A DNA stretch of 64,000 bases. Origin: Amycolatopsis rubida. GTDB taxonomy: Bacteria; Actinomycetota; Actinomycetes; Mycobacteriales; Pseudonocardiaceae. This document shows, one piece after another, positions 52,067-64,000 of the stretch. Both the position numbers and the translations under genes were made by a program. Numbering within the stretch: position 1 is the first letter of the stretch; the number at the start of each line of letters is the position of its first letter. The notes under the pieces were generated by a model. It saw nothing but the letters and a program-made list of their open reading frames with translations. It was not told the origin of the DNA and ran no database searches. The stretch covers positions 62,001 to 126,000 of the forward strand of contig NZ_FOWC01000013.1 in NCBI RefSeq assembly GCF_900115345.1, given 5' to 3'.

Positions 52067-53068
52067 ATGACCGACGCTAGCCCGCTGGGCACCGCCGAAG
52101 CCGCGTTCATCGAGGCAGTCCGCACAGGCGACCCGGCGCGGTTAGCGCTCATCACCGAGCGCTATCGGCGTGAGCTGCAGGTGCACTGCTACCGGATGCT
52201 CGCGAACTACGAAGACGCCCAGGACCTGACCCAGGAAACGTTCCTGCGGGCGTGGAACAAGCGGGAGTCGTTCAAGGGCCACGCCGCATTGCGTACCTGG
52301 CTCTACCGCATCGCGACCAACGCCTGCCTCGACTTCCTGGACAAGCGCAACGACCGCACCCCCGTGCCGTCCGAGCTTCCGGACGCTGAGTTGCCGTACC
52401 TGCAGCCGTACCCCGACCGGATGCTCCCCGAGGACCCGCAGGAATCGGTGGTGGCACGGGAGACGATCGAGCTGGCGTTCATCGTCGCCGTCCAGCACCT
52501 GCCGCCGCGGCAACGGGCAGCGCTCATCCTGCGCGACGTCCTCGGCTGGCCAGCACCGACGGCCGCGGAGGCCCTCAAGTCGACCGTCGCGTCGGTGACC
52601 AGCGCACTGCAACGGGCGCGCGTGACAATGCGCGAACAGTTGCCCGACCGCCGCCTCGACTGGCGCTGCCCCGCCACCCACGAACTGTCGCGAGACGAGC
52701 GCGAGGTGGTGAAGTCGTACATCGACGCCCACGAACGCAATGACCTCGACCGGCTGACAGCCCTTCTCCGCGACGACCTGCGCTTCGCGATGCTGCCCGA
52801 CCCAGGCGCCGTGATCACGACGGCCAAGGACGCGGTCGACGGCTGGGTCTCCGGCGGTCTCTTCCAGCGCGGCTACGACGACTGGCGCTGCATCGCCACG
52901 ACGGTCAACCGCATGCCCGCGGCCGCGCTCTACCTCCGCACTCCCGGCGACCCGGCGTACCGGCTGCTGAACCTCGCGGTGCTGCACATCGCCGACGGGC
53001 AGATCGCCGAGCTCACCGGATTCGAGGTCGCCGGCAAACCGTGGCTGGGCCTGGCTCCGGCACTGTGA
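52067..53068 (+). CDS. RNA polymerase sigma-70 factor with C-terminal SnoaL-like domain
   Basis: A 333-aa ECF-type sigma factor. Region 2 has VHCYRMLANYEDAQDLTQET and RTWLYRIATNACLDFLD; region 4 has PPRQRAALILRDVLGWPAPTAAEAL and SVTSALQRARVTM. The C-terminal 120 residues (VVKSYIDAHERNDLDRLTALL) form an NTF2/SnoaL-type domain, as in SigG/SigJ-like groups without a classic anti-sigma factor. The ATG at 52067 follows GGGAGG. It is convergent with the reductase gene, 43 bp apart. In contrast to the relic at 32690, this copy is intact. Confidence 0.9.
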   Translation: MTDASPLGTAEAAFIEAVRTGDPARLALITERYRRELQVHCYRMLANYEDAQDLTQETFLRAWNKRESFKGHAALRTWLYRIATNACLDFLDKRNDRTPVPSELPDAELPYLQPYPDRMLPEDPQESVVARETIELAFIVAVQHLPPRQRAALILRDVLGWPAPTAAEALKSTVASVTSALQRARVTMREQLPDRRLDWRCPATHELSRDEREVVKSYIDAHERNDLDRLTALLRDDLRFAMLPDPGAVITTAKDAVDGWVSGGLFQRGYDDWRCIATTVNRMPAAALYLRTPGDPAYRLLNLAVLHIADGQIAELTGFEVAGKPWLGLAPAL

Positions 53069-53111
53069 TCGCAGCTCCAGCGGGGCGGACACGCTCTCAC
53101 CCGGCCCACGC

Positions 53112-53681
53112 TCACCGCCTAGTCTCGTAGCGGGTCAGCACCACGCCGCCGGGAAACGTCCGCGTTTCCACCAGAGTCAGGTCCACCCAGCTCTCCAGCG
53201 CACTGAAGAACGGCGTACCGCCGCCCACCAGGACCGGATGGGTGACCACCGCGTACTCGTCGATCAACCCGGCCCGCATGGCCGCCCCCGCGAGCGTCGC
53301 GCCGCCTATGCCCAACGGCCCGCCGTCCGCAGCCTTGAGCCGGGCGATCTCGGCGGCCGCGTCGCCCGCGAACACCCGGGTGTTCCAGCCGACCTTGCCG
53401 ATCGTCGACGAGAACACCACCTTCGGCGTATCCCGCCAGTTCCGCGCGAACTCGACCTCCGCCGACGTGGCACCCGGCTGCTGGTCGCCAGCCGGCCAGT
53501 AGGAACTCATCGCCTCCCACAGCTTGCGCCCGTAGAGCGACATGCTGTTGGCCAGTTCCTGGTCGAGCCACCACCGGAACAGTTCCTCGCTCGGCGGCCC
53601 GCTCCAGCCGATGTCGGCGCCAGTCGCGGCGATGTAGCCATCGAGCGTCAGGTTCATGCCGAAGATCAGTTTCCGTGTCAT
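53112..53681 (-). CDS. Dihydrofolate reductase-like (RibD C-terminal fold) protein
   Basis: A 189-aa NADPH-binding reductase-fold protein of the YyaP/RibD_C group. FGMNLTLDGYIAATGADIGW is the usual start, and SLYGRKLWEAMSSYW, VVFSSTIG, GPLGIGGATLAGAAM and HPVLVGGGTPFF follow. Such proteins are common next to sigma factors of this type in actinomycetes. The ATG at 53681 has AGGAGG 5 nt upstream. The substrate is unknown. Confidence 0.88.
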   Translation of the reverse strand: MTRKLIFGMNLTLDGYIAATGADIGWSGPPSEELFRWWLDQELANSMSLYGRKLWEAMSSYWPAGDQQPGATSAEVEFARNWRDTPKVVFSSTIGKVGWNTRVFAGDAAAEIARLKAADGGPLGIGGATLAGAAMRAGLIDEYAVVTHPVLVGGGTPFFSALESWVDLTLVETRTFPGGVVLTRYETRR

Positions 53682-54450
53682 GTCAGCCTCCTGTGTGTCT
53701 GTCGCACACATACAGACGGGCGAGGCGCGAAAACCTCATCGGTGCTTGGTGTTCGCGCGACAGATCCTGCTCCCCGCTCCGGGCAATCCGCCGGCGGTCC
53801 CGATGCGGACCGCAAGCTCCGCAAAACGCTGGCTCGATGCCCGAACTGACCCAGGCCGGGAGACCAGTTGACTGCCTGGCAATCGCGGACAACGCGTTCG
53901 GTGCCGGAGCGAGGATCAGCCGACCTCGGCTCAGCGGCCGTCGGCGGGTGCGTGAAGCTGACCTGCCGAGTGGACGATAAGCACAGGCTGGCTCTCTCGG
54001 AAAGTCACCGCAAAATGCTTTGCCTGGAGATCGTCGCTGCGACTCTAGTATGGGTATGGCTCAAGGTTCTCAATTTGGATCGTATGAAGTACGAGACACT
54101 CCGGCCACTGCTGCTCGCGAAAGAACCCGTCGCATGGCTGAAACGAGAGCGGGCGTGCTTTGGGCTCGCTGCGTGCCGGGTGGCATGGATCCATATTTTG
54201 GAACATTCGGATGATGTCGATGAAGCTGAATAGATCGCGGGTCGCAATGAATGCGATGAGATGATCGATCTATTCTGCCAGTGATCCCGGATGGATGATG
54301 ATGTCGTCGACCGGAGGTTGTCCGGGGCGGGTCGCGCGATGGAGAAATCCACCCACGCCAGACTGGAGAGGTTCAGCTGATGCGTGCGGATGTTCTTCTG
54401 GGCATAGATCGAGACGATCACAGGGAAATTCACACCCGGGATGATCTGCA
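53682..54450. other. Lower-GC degraded region
   Basis: No intact gene. Around 54050-54450 the minus strand carries coding-like pieces in shifting frames (for example VNFPVIVSIYAQKNIRTHQ and RDLFSFIDIIRMFQNMD). The plus strand has a 121-codon frame from 53868 without a ribosome site. Base composition is visibly less GC-rich than the rest of the window, suggesting transferred DNA. It adjoins the RHS relic. Confidence 0.45.
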
Positions 54451-54860
54451 ATGTGCGCTGGGCGAATTCGCGGCGTGGACCTCTGCGGGTGCATAGTCGT
54501 CGTGTTGTATAGCGCTGCTATCGGGAAAATTGTGCTAGAAGCCGGTGGCGCTCGCAGCACGCGTGTCGTCCAGAACGTTGGACCGGTGCGACTGGCTGGC
54601 GAGCACCACGGCACGAGCCAGGTCGCCATCGATTCAGCGAGCCGCGGTGTCCCACTAGCGTCAACTCCTGTTCGGCGGGGTTGACCCAGCTCGACGCCCG
54701 CGGGTCCTTGTCGTCGACCGGCCAGTCCATGACCCCGGACCCGGTATTCGACACGGCCTTCGCACGGCAGATGAACGGATGCGACTACTCCGGTAACAGT
54801 CCGATGACGGAGAGCGACCCCAGCGGACTCGGCGGGTGCAATGATGTTGGCTGCTGCCCC
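54451..54860 (+). pseudogene. RHS/YD-repeat core domain relic
   Basis: One frame gives KIVLEAGGARSTRVVQN and LAGEHHGTSQVAIDSAS, the usual segment of an RHS repeat-associated core. A second frame then gives GLTQLDARGSLSSTGQSMT, DPVFDTAFARQMNGCDYS and NSPMTESDPSGL, the end of the core domain before the toxin tip. The two pieces need a frameshift and no upstream RHS repeats exist here. It is the last trace of a polymorphic-toxin-type gene. Confidence 0.7.
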
Positions 54861-54924
54861 TTCGGTGAAGATGCAGGGCGGAAGATACGGTGCCGACTTC
54901 AGCGGCCTTCGCGCGCATGACCAG

Positions 54925-55131
54925 TTAGAGCGTAAGGGCATTCTCCGCGACCGTTCGCGTCCGGGAAGGCATGCGCATGTCGTGAATGGGTAAACCTGCG
55001 CCGCCAGCCACGGTTCCGGGGTCTCGGCTTCCGGCGGCGCGGCCGGGTCGGCGAGCCGGGCGGAAGAAGCGCGCGGCGTCGCAGTAGCTGCGGAGCGTAC
55101 GGGGACCCTTGATCTCAGTTTCGAGTGACAT
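54925..55131 (-). pseudogene. Possible integrase N-terminal fragment
   Basis: The minus strand reads MSLETEIKGPRTLRSYCDAA, which resembles the N-terminal SAM-like domain of tyrosine recombinases (SPRTLRSY), but similarity stops after about 25 residues and no catalytic domain is present. Its place next to tRNA-Pro, a usual integration target, makes this plausible. Weak evidence. Confidence 0.3.
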
Positions 55132-55253
55132 GGCGCACTCAATGATCAGCGTCTGCCAGGGAGCGGGAACCAGTGCTCGGGTGCACAAGTGAAATCCTCA
55201 AGCAGGAGGGTTGCCAAGCGCTGTGCTAGCTCCCGCCCCGCGTCCGGCGGCAC

Positions 55254-55286
55254 GAAAAAGGGGGCTGAACCCGCAGGTCCAGCCCC
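55254..55286 (-). terminator. Rho-independent terminator of tRNA-Pro
   Basis: Read on the minus strand, GGGGCTG and CAGCCCC form the stem (55280-55286 with 55261-55267), extended inside by ACC/GGT, followed by CTTTTT. This is a classic intrinsic terminator just after the tRNA. Confidence 0.88.
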
Positions 55287-55292
55287 TCTCGG

Positions 55293-55366
55293 TCGGGATG
55301 ACAGGATTTGAACCTGCGACCCTCCGCTCCCAAAGCGGATGCGCTACCAAGCTGCGCCACATCCCG
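55293..55366 (-). tRNA. tRNA-Pro (anticodon TGG)
   Basis: The minus strand folds as a cloverleaf: acceptor CGGGATG/CATCCCG, D arm GCGC...GCGC, anticodon arm TCCGC-TTTGGGA-GCGGA with anticodon TGG, T arm GCAGG-TTCAAAT-CCTGT, discriminator A. CCA is not encoded. The 74-nt length is normal. Confidence 0.95.
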
Positions 55367-55490
55367 GCACCCCCGAAGCCTTGGTCTCCGGAGCCGCTCA
55401 AGGCCTCCGGAACCCCGGTACCCGGGGGGTGTACGACCCACCCTAGCGGGCACGCTAAGCTTGCTTCGCTCCCGGGTCACCGAGGGCGCT

Positions 55491-55532
55491 GCGGGTGTAG
55501 CTCAATGGTAGAGCCCTAGTCTTCCAAACTAG

Positions 55533-55561
<29 letters not shown>
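55491..55561 (+). tRNA. tRNA-Gly (anticodon TCC)
   Basis: Cloverleaf: acceptor GCGGGTG/CACCCGC, D arm GCTC...GAGC, anticodon arm CTAGT-CTTCCAA-ACTAG with anticodon TCC, T arm CGGGT-TCGATTC-CCGTC, discriminator T, followed by an encoded CCA (55562-55564). Its 3' half overlaps the end of the convergent histidine kinase gene. Confidence 0.96.
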
Positions 55562-60260
<4,699 letters not shown>

Positions 60261-60415
60261 CTCTGCCGACCTTCCCACCACGCGTGTGCCAGCCATGGTC
60301 GTCGACCCAGCCTGCCACGGTTCGCCCTACACTTCGACCCAGTCCGCCCGCACACACTGTGCCAACCTGGAAGGACCAGGACCGTCAGGTCGACCCGGAG
60401 GCAGGAGGTTCGTGC

Positions 60416-61927
60416 ATGGTGTCACGGCCCGCTCCGGCGTCGGCCCTGCCACCCGGCGCCGAGCTGCCCGGGCACGCCGGTTTCTGGCGCTCGGTGCTCG
60501 ACGACGTCCGGGAGCCGGTGTTCCTCCAGGATTCCGAAGGCGTCCTGCGCTGGGCCAACGCGGCCGCCGAACGGCTCGGCCCGGCCGAGCTCGTCAGCGT
60601 GACCGAGACCACCGGCAAGGTCGGCCACCGGCCGGCCAAGGTCCGCGCGCTGCCCGGCGGCTGGCGCGCCTGGACCGTGGTCGACGACGGCCGCCGCCGT
60701 CCGGAAGAGTTCCTCGCCGAGGCCGGTCCGAAACTGGCGCTCGCGCGCGGACGGCACGGCACGGCGCGGGTGATCGCCGAGCTGGCGGCGTCCGCTCTGG
60801 GCGATTGCGCCTTCGTGCTGCTGCCGACGACCCGCGGCCGCTGGGAATGGTGGAGCTGCACCGAGCACGGCGCGGCGGGCCACGGCCGGATCCGGCGGGT
60901 GCCGGCGCAGCTGGCGCCGGTGGTGTCCGACGCGGTCGCCGACGTCGCCCGGCCCGAGGTCCGCGCGGTGCCCGCGACCGAGGTCGCGGCGTTGCCCGCG
61001 GCGGTCGCCGAACCGTTCGAGGGGCACCTTGAGGTGTCGGTGGTCTCGTTCGGTTCCGGCATGGCGGGCGCGGTGCTGCTCGGCAGGCGCGGCGAGCCCG
61101 CTTTCGGCCTGTCGCAAGGAGAGGCCGTCGAGGCGTTCGCGGACGCGGCCGGCACGGCGCTGGCGAACGCGCAGCGCTACGCCCGCCAGGAGGAAGCCAC
61201 GCGCGGGCTGGAATCGACGTTGCTGCCGACGCCGCCCGCGCAGGTCGACGGCGCGAATTTCGAGCTGTGGTACGAGCCCGCGGGCGGCGTGCTGGGCGTC
61301 GGCGGCGATTTCTACGACGTCCTTTCCCGCGACGACGGCAGCGCGTTCGTGGTCGTCGGCGACATCTGCGGCAAAGGCGCCGAGGCCGCCGCGCTGACCG
61401 GGCGGGTGCGGCATTCGCTGGCCGCGCTGCATCTGGTCGAACGCGACGGCCGGACGATGCTGCGGCTGCTCAACGAACTCCTGATCTCCGGCGGCAGCAA
61501 CCGGTTCGCGACGCTCGTGCTCGGTTCGATCGCCGCCGCGGAGTCCGGGCTCGACGTCACCCTCGCCTCCGGCGGCCATCCCGCCCCGCTCGTGCTGCGG
61601 CGCGGGGGAGGGGTCGAGGAGATCAGCGTGCCCGGCACGCTGGTCGGCGTTTCGCCCCAGGCGCGCTTCGCCGAGGCGACGACGCACCTGGACGACGGCG
61701 ACGTCTGCCTGCTCTACACCGACGGCGTCACCGAAGCCCGCAACCGCACGGAATCCACCGAACTGTTCGGCGACGAACGGCTCTACACGGTGCTGGAGGA
61801 CTGCGTCGGGCAACCGGCGCGGGAAGTCGTGCGCCGGTTGCGCGACGAGGTGCGGGAATGGCTCGGCAATTCCGGCCACGACGACATCGCGGTGCTGGCG
61901 ATCGAGGCCGCGCCGCGCGCGGAGTAA
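60416..61927 (+). CDS. PP2C-type SpoIIE phosphatase with PAS and GAF domains
   Basis: A 503-aa regulator. A PAS-like domain (residues 20-110, DDVREPVFLQDSEGVLRWAN) is followed by a GAF-like domain (about 120-260) and a SpoIIE phosphatase domain (about 270-500). The metal-binding Asp are in GVGGDFYDV, VGDICGKGAEAA, LLYTDGVTEA and NSGHDDIAVL. Such enzymes act on phosphorylated anti-sigma antagonists. AGGAGG lies 7 nt before the ATG at 60416. It is divergent from the HAMP-repeat kinase, 155 bp apart, which suggests a shared signalling role. Confidence 0.93.
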   Translation: MVSRPAPASALPPGAELPGHAGFWRSVLDDVREPVFLQDSEGVLRWANAAAERLGPAELVSVTETTGKVGHRPAKVRALPGGWRAWTVVDDGRRRPEEFLAEAGPKLALARGRHGTARVIAELAASALGDCAFVLLPTTRGRWEWWSCTEHGAAGHGRIRRVPAQLAPVVSDAVADVARPEVRAVPATEVAALPAAVAEPFEGHLEVSVVSFGSGMAGAVLLGRRGEPAFGLSQGEAVEAFADAAGTALANAQRYARQEEATRGLESTLLPTPPAQVDGANFELWYEPAGGVLGVGGDFYDVLSRDDGSAFVVVGDICGKGAEAAALTGRVRHSLAALHLVERDGRTMLRLLNELLISGGSNRFATLVLGSIAAAESGLDVTLASGGHPAPLVLRRGGGVEEISVPGTLVGVSPQARFAEATTHLDDGDVCLLYTDGVTEARNRTESTELFGDERLYTVLEDCVGQPAREVVRRLRDEVREWLGNSGHDDIAVLAIEAAPRAE

Positions 61928-61956
61928 GCCGGAATTTTCTTGCCCGGCCAGGGAAG

Positions 61957-62106
61957 CTACTTCCCGGGCCGGACTTCCGGCTCCGGTTCGGGCGCTGGCG
62001 CCGGAACGGTCTCGGCGTCGCGTTCCGGCTCGGCCGCGCTGGCGGTTTCCGGGCGCTCGAAGTGTTCCCGGCACTGCCGCCCGAACCGGCGTGCGTGTGC
62101 GGTCAT
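61957..62106 (-). CDS. Small hypothetical protein (49 aa), acidic Pro/Glu tail
   Basis: The ATG at 62106 has GGAGGGGGAAGG just upstream. The N-terminal part is basic with a Cys (ARRFGRQCREHFERP), the C-terminal part is Pro/Glu repeats (PAPEPEPEV). No known family. It is convergent with the phosphatase gene. Acceptable as a real small gene on the ribosome site only. Confidence 0.45.
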   Translation of the reverse strand: MTAHARRFGRQCREHFERPETASAAEPERDAETVPAPAPEPEPEVRPGK

Positions 62107-62203
62107 CGCCTTCCCCCTCCCCGCCTCGCCACCAGGATCGCGCGCCGGGACGGAGTTCGCCACCGAATTGCGCCGCGTCAGCCGGCCGGGTGGTCCGGTC
62201 TGT

Positions 62204-63475
62204 CTAATGTGGAGGCCTGCCGCGCGGCGGCCCGTTGCCCGGAGCACGGGGCTTTTTCGGGTGTCCCGGCGGCTTTTTCGGCGGTTTCCGGTCCGGACGG
62301 TTCGCTTTGCCCGGGGGCGCGGTGACGGTGCGAGTCGTCGTGCTGGGCGGGGGAGCCGTGGTGTGCGCGGGCCCCCTCCCCGAACGGACCGGCGGATGCC
62401 AGGGAGCCGGGTCCGGTGAATCGGCCGCGGCGGAAGAAGGCGGCGAAACCGGAGCCGGTCCGGGGACGGGCGCGGACTCGGTGCCCGGCCGCAGCGGAGC
62501 CGTGAGCAGAAGCGTCCCCGCGGCGACCAGCGCCACCGGCAGACCCGCGGCGAGCACCGCGCGCCGCCGTGAGACCCGGTGGTGGCGGCCGAAGACCGCC
62601 AGCCGCGTTTTGAGCGGAAGCCGCAACGTTTCCGTGCCGCGCAACGCACGCGCCACAGCGGCCGCGGAGGGTCTTTCTTCCGGATTGCGCATGGTCATCG
62701 CGCGCAGAGTTCTCGCCAGCGGTTCCGGCGCGTCCGACGGCACTCGCGGTGCCCGATGCAGCCGCACCACCGCGGTTTCCGCTGCCGTGCCCGGGTATTC
62801 GCGGACGCCGGTCAGGCATTCCAGGAGGACGAGCCCGAGCGCGTACACGTCGGAAGCCGGGCCCGGGTGCTCGCCGAGCACCTGCTCCGGGGAGAGGTAG
62901 GCCGCCGTCCCGACGACCGCGCCGGTGTCGGTCACGCGGGTCGCGTCGACGATGCGCGCGACGCCGAAGTCGGCGATCCGCGGGCCCTCGCCGGACATGA
63001 GGATGTTGGCGGGCTTGAGATCGCGGTGGGTCACCTCGTGCGCGTGGACGTGGGCGAGCGCCTCGGCCAGCTGTGCGCCCAGTTCGACGACCTGGTCGGC
63101 GGGCAGCGGCCCGGAGCGCAGCCATTCGGACAGGTTGGGCCCGTGCACGCAGTCCATGACGAGGTAGGCGTACCCCTCGTCGACCCCGGCGTCGACGAAC
63201 CCGACCAATCCCGGATGCCGCACCGCGCGCAGTGCCGCGATCTCCTGGTCCCGGCGGTTGCGGCCCAGTTCGACCGCCCCGGCGTGGAACAGCTTGACCG
63301 CGACCGCGGCTCCGGTTTCGCGGTCCTCGGCGCGATGCACGCAGGCTGTCGCGCCTTCGCCGATCCGCTCGCCCACCTCGTACCGGCCGGCCAGGACCGG
63401 CGGCACGGGCCCATGCCGGCCCAGCGCGAACCGTCTCGCGGTCGTGCCCGCGTCCGAATCGCCGGTGCCGGTCAT
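62204..63475 (-). CDS. Membrane Ser/Thr protein kinase (PknB-like)
   Basis: A 423-aa Hanks-type kinase. The Gly loop is IGEGATACV, the ATP Lys is in AVAVKLF, the catalytic loop is HRDLKPANI, then DFGVARI and the APE-like LSPEQV. The kinase domain ends near residue 280. One membrane helix follows (about residues 307-328, AVLAAGLPVALVAAGTLLL), then a Pro/Thr/Ser-rich outer tail with no PASTA domains. It may sense the cell surface through the tail. The ATG at 63475 has only a weak ribosome site. Confidence 0.92.
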   Translation of the reverse strand: MTGTGDSDAGTTARRFALGRHGPVPPVLAGRYEVGERIGEGATACVHRAEDRETGAAVAVKLFHAGAVELGRNRRDQEIAALRAVRHPGLVGFVDAGVDEGYAYLVMDCVHGPNLSEWLRSGPLPADQVVELGAQLAEALAHVHAHEVTHRDLKPANILMSGEGPRIADFGVARIVDATRVTDTGAVVGTAAYLSPEQVLGEHPGPASDVYALGLVLLECLTGVREYPGTAAETAVVRLHRAPRVPSDAPEPLARTLRAMTMRNPEERPSAAAVARALRGTETLRLPLKTRLAVFGRHHRVSRRRAVLAAGLPVALVAAGTLLLTAPLRPGTESAPVPGPAPVSPPSSAAADSPDPAPWHPPVRSGRGPAHTTAPPPSTTTRTVTAPPGKANRPDRKPPKKPPGHPKKPRAPGNGPPRGRPPH

Positions 63476-63675
63476 CTGCCGATCGCCTTTCCCCCGAGTA
63501 GCGGGACAACTTACTCGCCGGCGGGCGAGCGCAAAAGCGGAGCCGGTCGGTTTCGCGAGTACAGTGGCGGCTGGGTACTACCGGCGCGCGCAATACTTGC
63601 AGTGGCATTGAGCCGCGCTCATGCTGCCCGGGGCCGCGGCCGCCCGCAACCGGGGCCGTCTGGAGGAGGTGCACC

Positions 63676-64000
63676 ATGTCGGTGTCGGACGACGCCGTCG
63701 AGGCGCGCGCGCAAGGCTGGCGGACGCTGGCGGCGCTGCACGCGCGGATCGAAGACCGGCTGAACCGCGCGCTGGAAAGCGAGCACGAGCTGTCGGTGAG
63801 CGAGTACACCGTGCTCGACGTGCTCGGCCGCCAGGACGGCTTCCACCTGCGGATGAGCCAGCTGGCCAACGCGGTGGTGCTGAGCCAGTCGGCGACGACC
63901 CGGCTGGTCACGCGGCTGGAAGAGCGCGGCCTGCTGTCGCGCTACCTGTGCCAGGACGACCGGCGCGGCATCTACACCGAGGTCACGCCGTCCGGGCAGA
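63676..64000 (+). CDS. MarR family transcriptional regulator (partial, runs off window)
   Basis: The first 108 residues of a winged-helix regulator. The recognition region is LRMSQLANAVVLSQSATTRLVTRLEERGLLSR, and the wing CQDDRRGIYTEVTPSG is reached at the edge. GGAGGAGGT lies before the ATG at 63676. The effector is unknown. Its 200-bp upstream region shows no clear palindrome. Confidence 0.9.
   Translation, partial: MSVSDDAVEARAQGWRTLAALHARIEDRLNRALESEHELSVSEYTVLDVLGRQDGFHLRMSQLANAVVLSQSATTRLVTRLEERGLLSRYLCQDDRRGIYTEVTPSGQ

Noticed and set aside
61957..62649. 230-codon minus-strand frame over the kinase tail
   Set aside because: Most of it is a shadow of the Ser/Thr kinase gene; only the last 49 codons with a ribosome site are kept as a possible small gene.

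Overview
The window is high-GC actinomycete chromosome. GTG starts, strong GAGG-type ribosome sites, a GlbO globin, an F420-type oxidoreductase and intergenic palindromes point to Pseudonocardiales, most likely Amycolatopsis or a close relative. That assignment is an inference from gene content, not a search.

Region 1 (1-14475) is conserved core. It follows the Mycobacterium tuberculosis Rv2471-Rv2464c order: alpha-glucosidase, globin GlbO, HNH protein, a small CtaJ-like membrane protein, DUF5130, aminopeptidase N, a DsbA-like thioredoxin-fold protein, RpiB and a Nei-type DNA glycosylase. Local additions are an MscS channel, an odd hexapeptide-repeat protein and a metallo-hydrolase/ComB-like pair. 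A fatty acid desaturase and a cold-shock protein lie before it. Palindromic repeats fill its larger gaps.

Region 2 (15121-26713) is a set of small oxidoreductase and hydrolase genes, mostly next to their own regulators. An F420-type oxidoreductase and an NTF2-fold protein sit behind a KstR-like operator. A MarR regulator is divergent from a dihydroxyphthalate-decarboxylase-like gene. Three TetR genes are each divergent from an oxidoreductase gene or operon, with clear inverted-repeat operators between them.

Region 3 (26714-46022) mixes intact genes with many relics. The relics are of an AraC-type regulator, a GNAT acetyltransferase, an ECF sigma factor, a fasciclin protein, a molybdopterin oxidoreductase, a TPR protein and DUF1003 proteins. 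Within it is a tight six-gene operon (34247-40772): aldehyde dehydrogenase, a 550-aa unknown, an M19 dipeptidase-like protein, a DUF3726-like protein, RidA and an MFS transporter. A divergent LysR regulator faces it. This is the best candidate for an undescribed catabolic pathway.

Region 4 (46109-64000) holds a TetR/beta-propeller pair, a DUF574 methyltransferase, an M48 peptidase, a trypsin-fold protein that lacks catalytic His and Ser, a SnoaL-tailed sigma factor, an RHS relic beside tRNA-Pro, and tRNA-Gly. It ends with a large soluble hybrid histidine kinase carrying eight 92-residue HAMP repeats, a divergent SpoIIE-type phosphatase, a membrane Ser/Thr kinase and the start of a MarR gene cut by the window edge.
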